Shown piece after piece: positions 1-5,435 of a DNA stretch of 7,472 bases. The notes beneath the pieces are model-generated. The model saw only the letters and a program-made list of their open reading frames with translations, was not told where the DNA came from and did not search any database. Position 1 is the first letter of the stretch; the number at the start of each line of letters is the position of its first letter. The translations under genes were made by a program, and so were the position numbers. The DNA is from an uncultured Clostridia bacterium (GTDB taxonomy: Bacteria > Bacillota > Clostridia > Oscillospirales > CAG-272): assembly GCA_937934385.1 (NCBI GenBank), contig CALGZV010000317.1, positions 1-7,472 on the forward strand, read 5' to 3'.

Positions 1-107
1 TAACTGAAATCATTCAGTATAATGACATCTATGCAAAACCTTGACGCGTTCACTTTGAAAACGTCAAGGTTTTGCATAGATGTCATTATACTGAATGATT
101 TCAGTTA
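1..107. repeat. Perfect 46-bp inverted repeat (foldback) around a 15-nt spacer
   Basis: Bases 1-46 are the exact reverse complement of 62-107, with spacer 47-61. Each arm starts or ends in TA (TAACTGAAAT... and ...ATTTCAGTTA). Within each arm, ACTGAA/TTCAGT (3-8 and 13-18) can form a small nested hairpin. There is no T-run after either arm, so it is not a typical intrinsic terminator, and no convincing open frame lies inside. It could be a MITE or foldback element with a TA target duplication, a structured RNA or regulatory hairpin, or a chimeric or assembly artefact, since the arm begins exactly at base 1 of the window. The repeat itself is certain; its nature is not. Confidence 0.9.
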
Positions 108-157
108 TGTCAATACAGAAATTGTCCGGGATATTTCATATCGAGCGCAGACACTTT

Positions 158-187
158 TTGATATTTGTTAATATGTCGCGGTATATA
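158..187 (+). promoter_or_regulatory. Candidate sigma-A promoter P1 upstream of the thioredoxin reductase gene
   Basis: TTGATA at 158-163, an 18-bp spacer and TATATA at 182-187 fit the vegetative promoter consensus. It lies 140 bp before the chosen start codon. A second candidate lies at 221-249, and the sequence alone cannot say which is used. Confidence 0.4.
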
Positions 188-220
188 ACAGATTGCTTTT
201 TTATCACATTGTCTTAATAC

Positions 221-249
221 TTGCAATTTGTCATTTTTTATGTTATTAT
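221..249 (+). promoter_or_regulatory. Candidate sigma-A promoter P2 for the thioredoxin reductase gene
   Basis: TTGCAA at 221-226, an exact 17-bp spacer and TATTAT at 244-249 (5 of 6 matches to TATAAT). Transcription would begin near 256, leaving a leader of about 70 nt with the operator-like palindrome at 268-285 just downstream. Confidence 0.5.
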
Positions 250-267
250 AACAGTAACAGAGTTGTC

Positions 268-285
268 AGCGGAAGTACGTCCGCT
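268..285. promoter_or_regulatory. Operator-like palindrome / short leader hairpin
   Basis: AGCGGA at 268-273 pairs with TCCGCT at 280-285. The full 18-bp block AGCGGAAGTACGTCCGCT is palindromic except for one mismatched pair. It sits at about +12 to +29 relative to candidate promoter P2, a position suited to a repressor operator or a small leader hairpin. No known regulator is assigned. Confidence 0.3.
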
Positions 286-327
286 CCATGTATAGTTGCC
301 GATATACTGAAAGGAAAAAGTACTGTA

Positions 328-1266
328 ATGAATAATAAGATATATGATGTAGCTGTGGTAGGCGGAGGTCCTGCGGGTCTTACTGCCGCGCTTTATTGCC
401 GCAGATCGGAGAAAAGTGTAATTGTTTTCGAAAAGGAAGTTTTCGGCGGACAGGTGACGCATTCACCCAAGATCGAAAATTATCCGGGAACAGCTCAGAT
501 GGGCGGACTTGATTTTGCCGAGCGTCTTACCGAGCAGGTACGCACGCACGGAGCGGAGCTTGAGGAAAAAGAGATAACAGGTATATCCCAAGCTGAGGAT
601 AACACATGGAATCTCAGTGCAGATAATGAAATATACCGCGCGAAATCGGTAATTATCGCAGCAGGAGTACATCATCGTACACTTGGACTTGAAAACGAGG
701 AAGAGCTTGAAGGCGCAGGCGTATCATACTGCGCGGTATGTGACGGAGCTTTCTACCGTAATATGACGGTAGCGGTTATAGGCGGAGGAAACTCGGCGCT
801 TCAGGAGGCCGTTATGCTGTCTGAGCTTTGCAAAAAGGTATATGTAGTTCAGAACCTCGATTTTCTCACAGGAGAGCAGACTCTTATAAATTTGTTAGAG
901 GCTGCTCAGAACGTCGAAATAATCACCGGAACGGTAGTTGAGAAACTTATAGAGGACGGAGGAGAGCTCCGCGCGATAAAGCTTGCAAAATCTCCGGACA
1001 GTAAAAATAACACTGAAAGCAAAGAACTGTCTCTCGACGGTATTTTTGTCGCTGTCGGATTAAAGCCGGAAAACGAAGTGTTTGCGTCAGTTGCTCCAAT
1101 AGATGAACACGGATACATTAAATCGGACGAAAGCTGTACTCTCGGAGACGGACTTTTTGTCGCGGGAGATTGCCGTACAAAAACAGTTAGACAGATAGCG
1201 ACTGCCGTAGCCGACGGCGCAACCGCAGCGGTTTCTGCATGCAGATATGTAATGAATTTTATGTGA
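328..1266 (+). CDS. trxB: Thioredoxin-reductase-like flavoprotein (TrxB family), probably not NADPH-dependent
   Basis: This 312-residue protein has the usual length of low-molecular-weight thioredoxin reductases, flavoenzymes that reduce thioredoxin through a CxxC centre in the cytosol. Visible parts in order are the N-terminal FAD-binding GGGPAG (12-17), the redox site C135-A-V-C138 followed by DG, a second dinucleotide fold GGGNSA (152-157), and the C-terminal FAD motif GLFVAGDCR with RQIATAVADGATAA (275-301). The HRRxxxR motif that binds the NADPH 2'-phosphate after the second Rossmann strand is missing; VVQNLDFLTGE (173-183) stands there. Clostridia have ferredoxin-linked flavin thioredoxin reductases that lack this site, so FFTR-type activity is a reasonable inference. 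ATG 328 is chosen because AAAGGAAAAA lies just upstream and family homology begins there. A TTG at 193 would add 45 residues unlike the family and overlap the promoter. The family call is secure; the electron donor is uncertain. Confidence 0.9.
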   Translation: MNNKIYDVAVVGGGPAGLTAALYCRRSEKSVIVFEKEVFGGQVTHSPKIENYPGTAQMGGLDFAERLTEQVRTHGAELEEKEITGISQAEDNTWNLSADNEIYRAKSVIIAAGVHHRTLGLENEEELEGAGVSYCAVCDGAFYRNMTVAVIGGGNSALQEAVMLSELCKKVYVVQNLDFLTGEQTLINLLEAAQNVEIITGTVVEKLIEDGGELRAIKLAKSPDSKNNTESKELSLDGIFVAVGLKPENEVFASVAPIDEHGYIKSDESCTLGDGLFVAGDCRTKTVRQIATAVADGATAAVSACRYVMNFM

Positions 1267-1377
1267 TTTTTCGATACTTAGGTATGTACAAATTTTGAAA
1301 TAAAACTTGTATTCTGCTAATTTCGGTAATTTGAAAGAATGTAGCAGCATTTTGAAGAATTCATTTCGAGGATATTT

Positions 1378-1872
1378 ATGGAGTATACAATTCGAAAATG
1401 TACTGTTAACGATGCATCGAGCAGGGGGATTGTACATTATCAATCGTGGCAAGAAACATATACTGGATTAATGCCGATCGAATTTCTTAACGAAACGAGT
1501 CCGGAAAAGATGGGAGAGAGGGCAGCATTGCATACAGATAATAATACATTTGTTGCAGTTGTTGAGAAAAAGGTGGTCGGATTTGGTACTTGCTTGCAAA
1601 AATCTCGTGAATTTGTCAGCGTAAAGCCATCCGGTGAAATAGTCGGACTGTATTTGCTCAGAGAATATCATGGATTAGGGATCGGAAGATCTTTATTAAA
1701 CGCTTTAACAGATGAATTGACCGAAAAAAACATAGTATTGTTCGTGCTTAAAGGTAATGAGCATGCAATTGGATTTTATAAGCATATGGGATTTGCTTTT
1801 ACAGGTAAATCAATTGTACAAAAGGTTAGCGGCGGTGTAATTGAAGAACTTGAAATGGCTTTAAAGCGCTGA
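1378..1872 (+). CDS. GNAT-family N-acetyltransferase
   Basis: A 164-residue single-domain GNAT protein that would transfer an acetyl group from acetyl-CoA to an amine; the substrate is unknown. The N-terminal region HYQSWQETYTGLMP (20-33) is typical of a common GNAT subgroup with W..tY.GlmP. Motif A is REYHGLGIGRSLL (95-107), containing the pyrophosphate-binding Q/RxxGxG/A loop (R95, G99, G101, G103 as seen). Motif B is GNEHAIGFYKHMGF (126-139), with N127 and the Y134 expected as general acid. ATG 1378 has GAGGA five bases upstream. It starts 111 bp after the reductase stop and ends 17 bp before the kinase-like pseudogene, so those two are probably one transcript. No membrane segments are present. 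Generic function is solid, specificity unknown. Confidence 0.88.
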   Translation: MEYTIRKCTVNDASSRGIVHYQSWQETYTGLMPIEFLNETSPEKMGERAALHTDNNTFVAVVEKKVVGFGTCLQKSREFVSVKPSGEIVGLYLLREYHGLGIGRSLLNALTDELTEKNIVLFVLKGNEHAIGFYKHMGFAFTGKSIVQKVSGGVIEELEMALKR

Positions 1873-1889
1873 GTTTTTAGGTAATAATT

Positions 1890-2389
1890 ATGGGAATCAG
1901 TATCATCATTTGCGGATTAAACGGCAGCGATAAAAGTATACTTGGCAAGGCTTTGGCAGAAAAACTTGGGTTTTACTTTATTGATGATGAAGACCTGTTT
2001 TTTGGGGAGAAGGATGCATATTATGTGTATTCTGAACCGCATAGCCGTCAGGAAGCTGAAAAGATTCTTTTGAATAAAGTCACAGCACATGAGAATTTTG
2101 TTTTTCCGCTGTAAAAGGGGATTATGGTAAAGAGATTATTCCGTTTTATAAGTATGCCGTATTGATCGATGTTCCTGCTGATATTAGGATGAGCCGTGTG
2201 AGAAGCCGTTCTTTTCAGAAATTCGGTGACAGAATGCTTCTGGGAGGAGACTTATACGAACAGAAAGAAGCATTTTTTAATATGGCGGCTGCCAGAACCG
2301 AAGATTATGTTGAAGAGTGGCTGAAATCTCTGAATTGTCCTATCATAAAAGCAGACGGAACAATTGTTGTTTTTGAAAAGAGTGTCTGA
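1890..2389 (+). pseudogene. P-loop kinase-like ATPase (AAA/shikimate-kinase fold), frameshifted with degraded Walker A
   Basis: Two frames together encode one P-loop nucleoside-triphosphatase of about 166 residues. The first frame (1890-2114) begins with strand-plus-P-loop GISIIICGLNGSDKSILGKA and continues ALAEKLGFYFIDDEDLFF. It runs into a stop after HENFVFPL. The other frame resumes at about 2105 (SAVKGDYGKEIIPFYKYAVL, then IDVPADIRMSRVRSRSF, QKFGDRML) and ends at 2389. Adding one T to the five-T run at 2101-2105 restores a single frame. In addition Walker A reads GLNGSDKSI where GxxxxGK[ST] followed by T is expected: G14 is D (GAT at 1929) and T17 is I (ATA at 1938), each a single transition. 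Frameshift plus damaged P-loop suggests real decay rather than only a sequencing error. I recall similar clostridial proteins labelled only AAA-family ATPase; substrate unknown. It lies 17 bp behind the GNAT gene. Confidence 0.75.
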
Positions 2390-2458
2390 CAGTATTTTTT
2401 ATGAGAGGATTATTAGTAAGAGCTTTTTCTATTTTTTGTTTTTATACCAAAAATGATT

Positions 2459-2524
2459 AGAATGTCGGATTTAACAGAATAAAAATAAATTTATTTTTAT
2501 TCTGTTATAAGGCATTCTTTTTTG
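2459..2524 (+). terminator. Rho-independent terminator built on a 36-bp perfect palindrome
   Basis: Bases 2472-2489 are the exact reverse complement of 2490-2507, giving an uninterrupted 18-bp AT-rich arm with no spacer. An outer helix AGAATG/CATTCT (2459-2464 with 2513-2518) extends it, and a T-run follows at 2518-2523. It lies 70 bp after the kinase-like pseudogene stop and so ends the left + strand unit. Confidence 0.7.
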
Positions 2525-2536
2525 TAATAAAATAAA

Positions 2537-2565
2537 TTGATACCATTTATTCCAAATACTACAAT
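2537..2565 (+). promoter_or_regulatory. Sigma-A-type promoter in the gene-poor region
   Basis: TTGATA at 2537-2542, an exact 17-bp spacer and TACAAT at 2560-2565 (5 of 6 matches in each hexamer). Transcription would begin near 2572 on the + strand, running through the small frame at 2643 and then antisense to the IS200-type remnant, until the hairpins from 3158 onward. Confidence 0.5.
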
Positions 2566-2642
2566 ACATTTAAAAAAAATATCGGCATGCTTATATTATG
2601 TAGTAATAACAAAATCTCAAGCGTTATGAAAAGCAGGGGGAA

Positions 2643-2845
2643 ATGCATAATAAAATAAAAGGATGTTGCAAAAACAAAGGTAAGTCTCAAAAGAATCTCG
2701 CATTAATCGAAAATGTCGCAACATATGATAAGTGACACTGAACGCAAATGATACGTCTCGCTGTGTCGATGCTGCGCTTTTGATATCAAAGGCTTTACAA
2801 TCGACTGTCAAAAAATTATTTATTTCTGAGATACCAAAAAATTAA
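2643..2845 (+). pseudogene. Small unidentified reading frame, apparently frameshifted
   Basis: ATG 2643, preceded by AGGGGG two bases upstream, opens a 30-codon frame (…KSQKNLALIENVATYDK) that stops at 2733-2735. The next frame (2732-2845) continues VTLNANDTSRCVDAALL then ISKALQSTVKKLF and stops TAA. One added G after AAG at 2732 would join them into a protein of about 67 residues. The promoter at 2537 lies about 75 bp upstream. I do not recognise the product. It could be a decayed small gene, a genuine 30-residue peptide, or chance. Low confidence. Confidence 0.25.
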
Positions 2846-2849
2846 ACTG

Positions 2850-3151
2850 CTAAAGGAAGAACCGAAAAAAGAAAGTAGATAAACTTAATCTCGAAGTCCT
2901 CATTTTCAGCAGGATGCTTACAGTTAACAGCTTTTCTTTTAAAAAATTCCTTCCTCGATATTTCGGCGCAAATGCTTTAGTAATCTGAATCACACACCTC
3001 ACGATATGGCATATTTAAGTGATACATTATTTTTCCCTTTCGATATATCACGGGGCTTATGTTATCCAGTATACTATTGCAATACTATATGATACTTGCA
3101 ATTCCATTTTGTATGTGCTAAACTACTTACGTATATGTTCTCTTTTTTCAT
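2850..3151 (-). pseudogene. tnpA: IS200-type transposase tnpA, N-terminal remnant, interrupted
   Basis: From ATG at 3151 the - strand reads MKKENIYVSSLAHTKW, then NCKYHIV, the signature N-terminus of IS200 TnpA (SLAHTKWNCKYHIVFAPKYRR in the family), and then stops at TAG 3076-3074. A GGAGG ribosome site (3160-3164) precedes it by 8 nt. The expected continuation FAPKYR appears 110 nt further on (2972-2955) in another frame, followed by GRNFLKEK and a stop at 2852-2850. So about 110 nt of unrelated sequence (2973-3082) separates HIV from FAPKYR, and the downstream catalytic part is lost. TnpA is the Y1 single-strand DNA transposase of these elements; this copy cannot be functional. Confidence 0.65.
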
Positions 3152-3157
3152 AAATAT

Positions 3158-3223
3158 ATCCTCCGTTTGTGGTTTTCTAGTTTCAACTGGCAGGTCGTCT
3201 CTATTCTACCACAGCCGGAGGAT
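3158..3223 (-). promoter_or_regulatory. IS200-type leader hairpin sequestering the tnpA ribosome site
   Basis: ATCCTCCG (3158-3165) and TGTGGT (3168-3173) pair with CGGAGGAT (3216-3223) and ACCACA (3208-3213), leaving a 2x2 internal loop and a 34-nt apical loop. On the - strand the GGAGG ribosome site of tnpA lies inside this stem, so translation would be repressed, as known for the IS200 5' leader. On the + strand the same stem is followed by TTTTT (3223-3227) and may stop readthrough transcripts. Confidence 0.6.
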
Positions 3224-3248
3224 TTTTCTCACCGGTTAACCTTTTTTC

Positions 3249-3275
3249 AACCACGCGACCATCGCGTGGTTTTTC
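3249..3275 (+). terminator. Hairpin with T-tract: terminator or IS200-type left-end palindrome
   Basis: AACCACGCGA (3249-3258) pairs perfectly with TCGCGTGGTT (3262-3271) around a three-base loop, followed by T's to 3274. As a + strand terminator it is excellent. Its position outside the IS200-type leader also suits the element's left-end hairpin. No intact + strand gene lies upstream to need it. Confidence 0.55.
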
Positions 3276-3280
3276 GGAAT

Positions 3281-3323
3281 ACAAAAATTGCTTCCCGTTA
3301 AATATGCGGGAAGCAATTTTTGT
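3281..3323. terminator. Strong bidirectional intrinsic terminator
   Basis: A perfect 17-bp stem, 3281-3297 with 3307-3323, and a 9-nt loop. The stem core is GCTTCCCG/CGGGAAGC, flanked by A-rich sequence on the left and T-rich sequence on the right, so it can act in either direction. Confidence 0.7.
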
Positions 3324-3335
3324 GTTGTGATGCAT

Positions 3336-3364
3336 GTTGCATTTTAGCCAAAATGCAACTTTTT
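3336..3364 (+). terminator. Intrinsic terminator
   Basis: GTTGCATTTT (3336-3345) pairs perfectly with AAAATGCAAC (3350-3359) around a 4-nt loop, followed directly by TTTTT (3360-3364). It is the third hairpin with a T-tract within 116 bp. Confidence 0.6.
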
Positions 3365-3434
3365 AAACAGATTTTATTTTCTTAATATTGAAATGCCGAA
3401 ACACTCAAAATCGTTGGCACACAAGGAGAAAGAT

Positions 3435-3463
3435 AAACAAGCCTTGTAAAATAAGGCTTGTTT
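3435..3463 (-). terminator. Terminator of the tRNA-Gly gene
   Basis: AAACAAGCCTT (3435-3445) is the exact reverse complement of 3453-3463, with a 7-nt loop. On the - strand the stem ends in TTT and continues ATCTTT. It begins four bases past the CCA end of the tRNA. Confidence 0.7.
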
Positions 3464-3466
3464 AAA

Positions 3467-3540
3467 TGGAGCGGATAACGGGAATCGAACCCGCATTATC
3501 AGCTTGGGAAGCTGAAGTTCTGCCACTGAACTATATCCGC
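3467..3540 (-). tRNA. tRNA-Gly, anticodon CCC, CCA end encoded
   Basis: The 74-nt - strand gene folds as a full cloverleaf. Acceptor GCGGATA (3540-3534) pairs with TATCCGC (3477-3471). The D arm is GTTC...GAAC. Anticodon stem TCAGC/GCTGA encloses loop TTCCCAA, so the anticodon is CCC (template bases GGG at 3506-3508), reading GGG glycine codons. The T arm is CGGGT TCGATTC CCG. Discriminator T and an encoded CCA (3469-3467) complete it. It stands alone between the IS200-type remnant and mltG, with its own terminator at 3435-3463. Confidence 0.95.
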
Positions 3541-3669
3541 ATATATTATTTTATTAAGATAATAACATATACAAATTGAATATTATCGAGATATTTATGT
3601 CTTTAGTGTTAACATTTTCGTTAAAACATTTTGAAAAAATGCTTTATAATCACAATATTCTATTAACTG

Positions 3670-3704
3670 AATTGGCCCGGAATATGGTCCCGGGCCAATT
3701 TTAA
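3670..3704. terminator. Hairpin downstream of mltG, probable terminator
   Basis: AATTGGCCCGG (3670-3680) pairs exactly with CCGGGCCAATT (3690-3700) around a 9-nt loop. It begins 23 bp beyond the mltG stop. The T-rich flank (TTTTAATGTTT) lies on the + strand side, so for mltG transcripts it is a GC-rich stem with only a weak U-tract (CAGTTAATA). I still take it as the end of the mltG transcript. Confidence 0.6.
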
Positions 3705-3726
3705 TGTTTCATATTCGGTTTTTAAA

Positions 3727-5340
3727 TCAGCCTCTCGCTTCAAGTATATTCATAGAATGCTCTCTCGAAGTTTTTGCAAAAAGGTTATATCCGTCCTTTT
3801 TGGCAACAAAGTAATAATACTGTGTATCTGCCGGGTAAAGCGCCCACGTTATAGCACTGTAGCTTGGATTGGTTATCGGACCTGCCGGAAGCCCCTTTCG
3901 GGTATATGTGTTATACGGTGTATCCTTCTGATTTTCAAGAGACGTTATCACATCCACCGGCTCATCCAAACCGTATTTGGTAGTTGCATCACTCTGAAGA
4001 TATCCCTGTGTCTCATATGAAGGATTATTCAGACGGTTGTGAAATACAGACGATATCCATCCGTATTCAGACTCATATTTTGCCTCCATCTGTATCATAG
4101 ACGCTAAAATTACAAGCTGATCCACAGTCATGTTTTTCTGAGCGCATTCTTCTCGGTATGCTTCGGGGAATATCTCTCCGAAACGATCGAGAAGCTTATA
4201 CAGTACCGCTACCTCGCTCGATGTACTGTAAAAATAATAGGTATCCGGATACAGATATCCTTCAAGGCGGTATTTTCGGTCAGGACTCGGGTCAAGCTCA
4301 TCAAGGAACCAATAGCCTTCAAAGTTATAATTCTGAATAGCCTCTACAAATCCTTCACGGCTACCGATACCGTTTTCAATAAACAGATCTATAATCTGGT
4401 CTACGGTATATCCCTCCGGGATAGTTATTACAACCTGAGTGGCCACAGGTGCTTTCTCGTGAAATTCTTTACGGAGTGTGTCGTAATTCATAGACGGCTT
4501 GACAGTATAGGTTCCCGCAACATACGGTTTGGTATCATGGCGCAAAGAAGCGTAAAGCTTGAATATTCCGGGATAACGAATTACTCCGGCATCTTTTAGT
4601 GCTTCGGCAATGTCAGCCGTAGTAGCATTTTCTCCGATGGTTATTTCAACATCGTCTTCACTTTTGACGAATGCAAACACATCGTTACCGATCATTATTC
4701 CATAAAATCCGATCAGTCCGCCTATTATGATTACCACAACTATATATATTACTGCCTTGAGTACGCTGGATATTGCAGTTCCCTTATATCCGGCATTATT
4801 TTTCTTATTTCCTTTCCCCCGCTTTGTGCTGCCGTTTTTTAAGGAATGACGATTCGGAGGCGCCTCCTGTCTTGTACGATCTGAAGGACGCACTGCATTT
4901 GACGGTACTTTATTATAAAGAGCGGTTGAATCAAAATCCGCAGAGTGTCCGGATAACTGCATACGCCCCGACTGTACAGGATGCCCGGTTCTTACAGCCG
5001 GAGACGATAATGACGGAGCATGTGAAACAGCTCCGTTGCGGGATACACCGCCCTGTGAATTGGTCTTATCAGACCTATATATCGGTTCGGTACGCTGTGC
5101 AGGTGCAGCGGGAATACTGCGTCCGGCTGTCTGTACCTGTCTTTTTCCGTCAGACACTGTCGGAACAGTTCGGGTAACCGACAACGGGTCGACGCGATTG
5201 CCGCGGTTTAATTCCGAATACTCTGACGGACGGGAATTTGCTGTATTTCCTTTTTCCTTCCTTTTCGCAACACTGAGAAACATATCTTCACTGTCAGATA
5301 CGTTTTGAGACGTTGTTTTTTTGTTGTAATTATTCTCCAT
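3727..5340 (-). CDS. mltG: Endolytic murein transglycosylase MltG (YceG family) with long basic cytosolic tail
   Basis: A 537-residue single-pass membrane protein that cleaves nascent peptidoglycan strands outside the membrane and so sets glycan chain ends. Residues 1-190 are disordered, rich in S, R, N and P, with a basic stretch near 168-181. One membrane helix follows at about 193-218, then a LysM-like region (about 230-310) and the YceG catalytic domain. Landmarks are IPEGYTVDQII (307-317), LEGYLYPDTYYF (359-370), LASMIQMEA (412-420) with the conserved catalytic Glu E419, SVFHNRL (431-437), LQSDATTKYGL (448-458), DTPYNTYTRKGLPAGPITNP (473-492) and TSREHSMN (524-531). Typical YceG proteins have about 340-400 residues; the excess is the tail. 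ATG 5340 is chosen because the 54 extra upstream codons overlap the neighbouring gene and look random; the ribosome site is weak (AAAGG about 14 nt upstream). It follows the CPBP-like gene by 95 bp in the same direction. Confidence 0.92.
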   Translation of the reverse strand: MENNYNKKTTSQNVSDSEDMFLSVAKRKEKGNTANSRPSEYSELNRGNRVDPLSVTRTVPTVSDGKRQVQTAGRSIPAAPAQRTEPIYRSDKTNSQGGVSRNGAVSHAPSLSSPAVRTGHPVQSGRMQLSGHSADFDSTALYNKVPSNAVRPSDRTRQEAPPNRHSLKNGSTKRGKGNKKNNAGYKGTAISSVLKAVIYIVVVIIIGGLIGFYGIMIGNDVFAFVKSEDDVEITIGENATTADIAEALKDAGVIRYPGIFKLYASLRHDTKPYVAGTYTVKPSMNYDTLRKEFHEKAPVATQVVITIPEGYTVDQIIDLFIENGIGSREGFVEAIQNYNFEGYWFLDELDPSPDRKYRLEGYLYPDTYYFYSTSSEVAVLYKLLDRFGEIFPEAYREECAQKNMTVDQLVILASMIQMEAKYESEYGWISSVFHNRLNNPSYETQGYLQSDATTKYGLDEPVDVITSLENQKDTPYNTYTRKGLPAGPITNPSYSAITWALYPADTQYYYFVAKKDGYNLFAKTSREHSMNILEARG

Positions 5341-5435
5341 ATTATAAAACCATGCCTTTATTAAAACTGAAGCAATTCCGTGCCGAAACCGGTACGAATA
5401 TTTGTACGATTCTGACTTTATCAAAACTACGCTTC

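Larger units (their letters stand above)
2850..3275 (-). mobile_element. Degenerate 5' portion of an IS200-type (IS200/IS605 family) insertion sequence
   Basis: The - strand carries the leader hairpin (3158-3223), ribosome site and N-terminus of an IS200-type Y1 transposase, then broken coding sequence to about 2850. A 10-bp hairpin at 3249-3271 may be the left-end palindrome recognised by TnpA, or a separate terminator. The C-terminal half of tnpA, with the HxH and catalytic tyrosine region, is not seen, and no right-end hairpin is identified. The element is therefore dead. The outer limits given here are approximate. Confidence 0.6.

Noticed and set aside
193..327. 45-residue N-terminal extension of the reductase from a TTG start
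   Set aside because: The extension lies over the promoter and leader, has no family similarity, and ATG 328 has a good ribosome site.
1287..1311. Imperfect hairpin TACAAATTTT/AAAACTTGTA after the reductase gene
   Set aside because: One mismatch, AT-rich and without a following T-run; too weak to call a terminator. A TTGAAA at 1295 with TAATTT 17 bp later is also too poor for a promoter call.
2617..2811. 64-codon - strand open frame
   Set aside because: No recognisable motif or ribosome site; it does not match the missing C-terminal half of IS200 TnpA, and the opposite strand frame is at least as plausible.
4773..5308. Two overlapping + strand open frames of 134 and 90 codons opposite the MltG tail
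   Set aside because: They mirror a low-complexity coding region, show no domain or ribosome site, and are best explained as shadow frames.
5343..5435. Possible separate promoter for mltG (TTGATA on the - strand at 5424-5419)
   Set aside because: No matching -10 at acceptable spacing (TATTCG at 18 bp is weak); co-transcription with the upstream gene is simpler.
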